A stretch of 64,000 nucleotides of DNA, taken from positions 496,001-560,000 of the forward strand of contig VZSF01008968.1 of the NCBI GenBank assembly GCA_013398295.1, in the 5' to 3' direction. The notes under the pieces are model-generated. The model did no database searches and was not told where the DNA came from. It worked only from the letters and a program-made list of their open reading frames with translations. Positions 59,765 through 64,000 of this stretch are shown piece by piece. Numbering within the stretch: position 1 is the stretch's first letter; every line of letters begins with the position of its first letter. The position numbers and the translations under genes are program-made. Source of the DNA: Chionis minor (taxonomy: Eukaryota; Chordata; Aves; Charadriiformes; Chionididae).

Positions 59765-61539
59765 TAAGAATTGTAGAAAATGTTCTTTAATGTCTTCATC
59801 CTGCTTCAGGGCTGAGCATCCTTCTCTATGGAGGCAATTCCGAGCTTTCCTAAAAGACTTTTGAAAAGTCCTCATTTAAAAGTATGAAAGAGAAATACTA
59901 TTTCCCTATGGATCAACTAGTATCAGGGAAATGTCACCCTACAATTTTCTAGTAAAGTCAAAACAGTGCTAATATTTAAAAAAAAGAGTAAACAGGAAAG
60001 CTGTTATCTACACTGGAATTAGCTAACTTATACCAAATATCTTATCGAGAAATATTTTGGACTGTTAAACTGGGCTTTCCCATGAATGCACTCAAGATGT
60101 AACATGTATTTATTTCTGTAGACAGCTGTTTCTTTCTTCTGCATCTTTCTAGGAAAGCGTTCACTGCAGCAGGCTCTGGGAGCAAGCAGGAGTAAGCATC
60201 CCACTATAGGCAACCACATTAGTTGATGAGAATAGATAGTTCTTCCACCTCTTTTCAGCATGAGTTTGGGGACCAGTTACATTCTTCTGCTCTCAGTTGC
60301 ATAATAAACAATCAAGGAATGAACAGAGAGGAAAAGAAAACAACAGAAGTTGTTAACGGGGATTTCTCAAAACTTAAACCACTAAGGGCTTTATGACAAA
60401 AGCATTGTTATACAAGAAAGTTTTTGTTATTTCCTCTTGCTTTTATATTCTTTTACAGTGCTGTTTTACAGCAATGAGGTGTTCCTAGAGCCTGAAGGAA
60501 GCAAAGCAGGCAAGTCTGATTTGTTTTCCAGGATGCATGAAGCAGCATATATTAATAAAACTAAAAAAAGACCTGAATTTCTTAATGAACTAGTTTAATA
60601 GCCTCTTAGGAGGGCAATATTTAAAGGGAGTTAAGTAGTGACTACGGGTCTTTAAGATATTTAGCACTAATGTTCTCCTTAAGGATATATGACTACAGCA
60701 AAGGAGCGTGAAAATGACCTTTGTGCTTAATCTGTATCTTGTCAGTCCCTTGCAGGAACTCTTGGCATATAGAGGAGGGCAACCAAAACCTCTTTATCTT
60801 GCCTCCTAAACTCTGTCTCCACCCGTAATCCAGATGATAAGACTCCAAACTGTGGAGAAGGTTGTCAAGTTATGGGACTTATGATTAAAAAACATCTGTA
60901 AGAGACCACTTTTACTATGCACGTAGCTCTTTATTCTCACAACTGAATCCTAAACTTGGTGAGTGCCATATGGTTTGCTCCACATGGAATTTTTTGAACA
61001 AGATTGAGGTATCATCTGATGCCATCCCTCAGGATCCACACGAAAAATATGAATGGACTCGGTGTGGCTGCTCACTGTGTTTCAGTTAAGGAAATTCTAC
61101 TGAAGCATGTGTCAATCTAATTGGCCTCTGTAATGAATAAGCTCCAGGAATATCTGAATGAGTCACCTAATTAATATATGTTGCCATTTATAACCAGAAG
61201 TCCATTTTGAAAATCTGAGGCAAAAATAATTTGCCTTTGAATCTTCTGCAACCAAGTGTGTCAGGTGATTCGTGAATGGATTGTGTTCTAAAGACATAAT
61301 TATTTGTGCTTGTTTGACACCTGAGTTTTACAGCACAGTGTCTTGCCCCTGAATTAAGTCTTGGGGAAAACATCAACACAGATTCATTCTGACTAACAAT
61401 GAAATGTGATGCTACTGGTGAGATTAATGTAGGGCAGGTTTCACTTTATTACTGTCTTTGAAACAAAACCAAAGGAGGATTTGCCACTAATGCTTGTTTC
61501 TGATTTAATCTTTGGTGAATTAATTGAATCTAGAAATTA
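59765..61539. other. AT-rich flank, no feature recognised
   Basis: No gene or repeat family was recognised between the CR1 tail and the solo LTR. Confidence 0.45.
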
Positions 61540-61544
61540 AATAC

Positions 61545-61902
61545 TGTCATGGTTTGGCCTCAGCCGACAACAAAGAATGCTGCGGTTGCTCGCTCAACCC
61601 CCTCAGTGGTGGGGGAGAATTGTAAGAAAAAGGCAAAACTCATGGGCTGAGATAAAGGCAGTTTAACAGAACAGCAAAGGGAAGAGGAAAACAGCAACAA
61701 CACAGGTGGAGGACTGTACAAACACGGTTACTGTACCACCGATCACTGACCGGAGCCGGGCAGCCCCCGCCCACTCCCACACAGCCACTTCCTGGTCCTG
61801 GCCCAGGCCAGCTCCCCTCTATAGACTGGGCATGGCATCACATGGTATGGAATACCTGTGTCCTGTGCCAGAAATAAGCCTGTCCCTGCTGGAACCAGGA
61901 CA
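61545..61902 (-). repeat. Solo LTR, type B (ERVL-like), TSD AATAC
   Basis: 358-bp LTR, plus strand from TGTCATGGTTTGGCC to GGAACCAGGACA. It is flanked by perfect AATAC repeats (61540-61544 and 61903-61907). It is closely related to the type-B LTR at 5305-5947: shared GTAAGAAAAAGGCAAAACTC-like and GCAGTTTAACAGAACAGCAAAG blocks, CATCACATGGTATGG, and the CCTGCTGGAACCAGGACA-like end. No internal sequence remains, as expected after recombination between two LTRs. Confidence 0.88.
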
Positions 61903-62014
61903 AATACTTACTGTAAGAAACACCATTATGTTGCTGTTACAAATATGGCTCACATGACAATGGAAGACAAGGAGGAGGTTGGCAAATAGGTGGGAAATTT
62001 CAGCGGAAACTCAT

Positions 62015-62603
62015 TGTAGCCCTAAGAGGCTAGAGCAAAGTCCAGTGCATGTAGCTGATACCAAGTCCAAGAAGGGCAACATATGGTTCTCTCCAGACTG
62101 AAGTAACATAATCAAGATATAATGTACTTGAGCAGACAAGTCAAACATCTGCTGTAATTAAAAGACAAAAGGAAGTCTTGAACAGATAAGTCAAACATTT
62201 GCTGTACTTAATTAGAACAAAAGGAGGTCTTCAGACATTGTATCCTTGATTAGAATAGATAAGGAAGTTGTGAAACAAGGTAGGAAACAGAGTGAGCATG
62301 CGCCTATACTGAATTCAGCCAACAGGTATGATGAGGAAGACTACTAACACCACCAGAGGACCCTGGAAGACCACCAATGGACATAAGTCAAAGACTTTTG
62401 TATACCTTAATAAGTTCTCAGAAAAGTCATGCCTATGTAAGAGGATTCTGGGAACCTATATGAATATATACTTTTTGAATATATATAAACCGAAGCAACC
62501 AAGCTTTGGGCATGCACATTAGGTAGGAGTGATCCCCTGTGCATCCAGGGCTGCAATAAAGAATGCCTGCCTTCTAAAACTTCTTAGAGGGTTTTCCTTA
62601 TCA
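62015..62603 (+). repeat. LTR fragment with duplicated U3 segment
   Basis: LTR-like sequence on the plus strand, ends approximate. A U3 segment occurs twice (about 62134-62181 and 62182-62231; core ACAAGTCAAACATCTGCTGTA / ATAAGTCAAACATTTGCTGTA). A TATA-like ATATATATAAACC lies near 62480, and AATAAA at 62555-62560 is followed by GAATGCCTGCCTTCTAAAAC, a typical R/U5 layout. No target duplication was found. Confidence 0.6.
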
Positions 62604-62619
62604 GATGACTCTATCATAG

Positions 62620-62985
62620 CCAAGTTCCCCGGGGGGGAAGATGAGTTAGGCAACTATACCATAAAAGGATATATATAAATAAGGGGAGGGGGCGTTTAAA
62701 GTATAGTAGTGGGAGATGTAAACAGGGGAGGGACTTCACATGGGAGACTTAAACTCTGAGGCAAGGTTTACAAGGCTGTAAACCTTGGAGTAGCTAGCCA
62801 ATAGAGAAACAAGGGAAGGACTTTGCAGTTGGGAGTAGGGAATAAAAAGAAGAAACCTTGTAACTGAGATGCGCCCTACTTGCTAGGATGCCCGTTTTTG
62901 CAAAAACACTTAATAAGTTACTGCTTCACTGTTGAGTCTGACCTAATTCTTTTCCTGAGACTTCTTGCATTTCTCACGTTACTAA
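62620..62985 (+). repeat. Second LTR fragment, different family
   Basis: Directly follows the previous LTR. It has TATATATAAATAAGG near 62671, AATAAA at 62841-62846, and an R/U5-like end with TTGTAACTGAGATGCGCCC and CTGCTTCACTGTTGAGTCTG. It contains an 11-bp inverted repeat with a 4-base loop at 62762-62787. Boundaries are approximate and no target duplication was seen. Confidence 0.55.
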
Positions 62986-62989
62986 TAGA

Positions 62990-64000
62990 TTATATAATGA
63001 GCAGTTTATTAATGGTTAGTTGAAAGGGTGCTTCTATTAATGAAAATAATAGCAGATTTTGTCTCTTGTGTTACGGTAATCTGGCTCATGAGTGAAAATA
63101 CATAAAATAATTTTTAGGAGTCCCTATGAACTATTTGATGAAGAAGAAAAAGAAATGTCCTCAGAGCAGAGACTAGTAATCTCGACTCCAGCAGTCTGAA
63201 TCGCTGCTAAATTAGCTCTTATACAGCTAGCAGATGGTTCTAGTTGCTTTAACGACATAGTCCAAAATATTTGGGATAAACTTTCAGATGGAATTCAGCC
63301 TCAATTCTAGTGTCCTTCTTCTACCAGTAATTCTTTGGAGTGTCAAAACTAGCTTCTGTCCACTAAAGTCACCCAGACCTAATGCAACATACCTTTGTTG
63401 GAGCTATGAAAATACCCTGTGGCTGGTCTTGCTTTAAGCTTTACAAAACTAGGAATTGGGGGGAATGGTATGAATATATAGATCTGATATAATAAGAGAA
63501 TATTTGCTGTGGATGTGAATCTTCCTTCTTTAAAAGTACTTGACTAGATCGCTTCCTTAGATGTGAAGAGTACATATTCTGCAGGAAAACGAGTCCTTTA
63601 CTCATAAAAAGTGTGGTTTTGTGTATCTTCTAAAGGCTATTTGAGAGTATAGGAATTTGCATTAGGAATATTAACATTTGTGTGAATGAAGTATGAACAT
63701 AGTTTTGTGAAAGCACAAGAAGAAACGGCAGAAGAAAAGTTAGTAAATGTTATGTATCAATAGCACCTAAAAAAGCAGGTCATCAACGTCAAAGCACATG
63801 GTAAAAGTATTTCTCAAGATCAGGAAAACAAAGAGAGGTTGAAGCCACTGAGAAAAGGTGGATGCAAGATGAAGAGCAGAGCTGGAGTGTTAAGACTCCC
63901 AGACAAATGAGACAAAAACCAAGTACACTGACAAGGTTGCCCACTGACTCATGACAGATAACACACGGTGAAGAGGCACCCTATGAAGAAGGTATCTTTA
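62990..64000. other. AT-rich flank, no feature recognised
   Basis: The last kilobase shows no gene, repeat family or RNA that I can support. Confidence 0.45.

Overview
The window is bird genomic DNA. The evidence is CR1 retrotransposons ending in the avian ATTCTATGAT-type tail, ERVL-like proviral debris with several LTR families, and the first coding exon of spindlin-1 (SPIN1) on the minus strand. SPIN1 is known to lie on the avian Z, with a W copy in many birds, so a sex-chromosome origin is likely. Sequence alone does not tell Z from W. No bacterial-type gene, tRNA, rRNA or CRISPR array was seen.

Layout, following SPIN1 from right to left. Positions 50.3-64 kb lie upstream of the gene: AT-rich DNA with a class-I-like solo LTR (53.8 kb), a CR1 tail (59.6 kb), an ERVL-type solo LTR (61.5 kb) and two adjacent LTR fragments (62.0-63.0 kb). 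Positions 48.3-50.1 kb are a GC-rich CpG-island promoter interrupted by an 824-bp run of N. It holds the inferred 5' exon of SPIN1, with a splice donor at 48502/48503. Intron 1 (20574-48502) contains an LTR-like element at 39.3-40.0 kb and three CR1 pieces at 21.4-25.0, 27.3-28.0 and 28.1 kb. Exon 2 (20350-20573) carries the SPIN1 start codon and the first 17 codons. Intron 2 runs from 20349 off the left edge. It contains a decayed ERVL-like provirus (4208-14548) in the same orientation as the gene, broken by other LTR insertions, and a CR1 copy (about 291-1345). SPIN1 exon 3 and later exons were not found and should lie left of position 1.

The provirus has a primer binding site resembling tRNA-Lys(1,2), a broken gag-like region, a protease with a 45-bp internal duplication, a reverse transcriptase with YIND at the active site, RNase H, and an integrase with Lys in place of the catalytic Glu. 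No env was seen. It appears to be a mosaic of two related elements (LTR types A and B) later hit by two solo LTRs with intact 5-bp target duplications.

The main practical result is assembly quality. At four isolated single-N positions (5692, 11800, 12063, 23360) the flanking sequence is repeated almost perfectly, as expected when overlapping contigs are placed end to end without merging. Removing the redundant copies would delete about 2.6 kb (256 + 1789 + 572 bp). No convincing new biological system was found. The more interesting leads are the sex-linked SPIN1 leader with several upstream ORFs, the layered provirus inside its intron, and a few unexplained palindromes and repeats.
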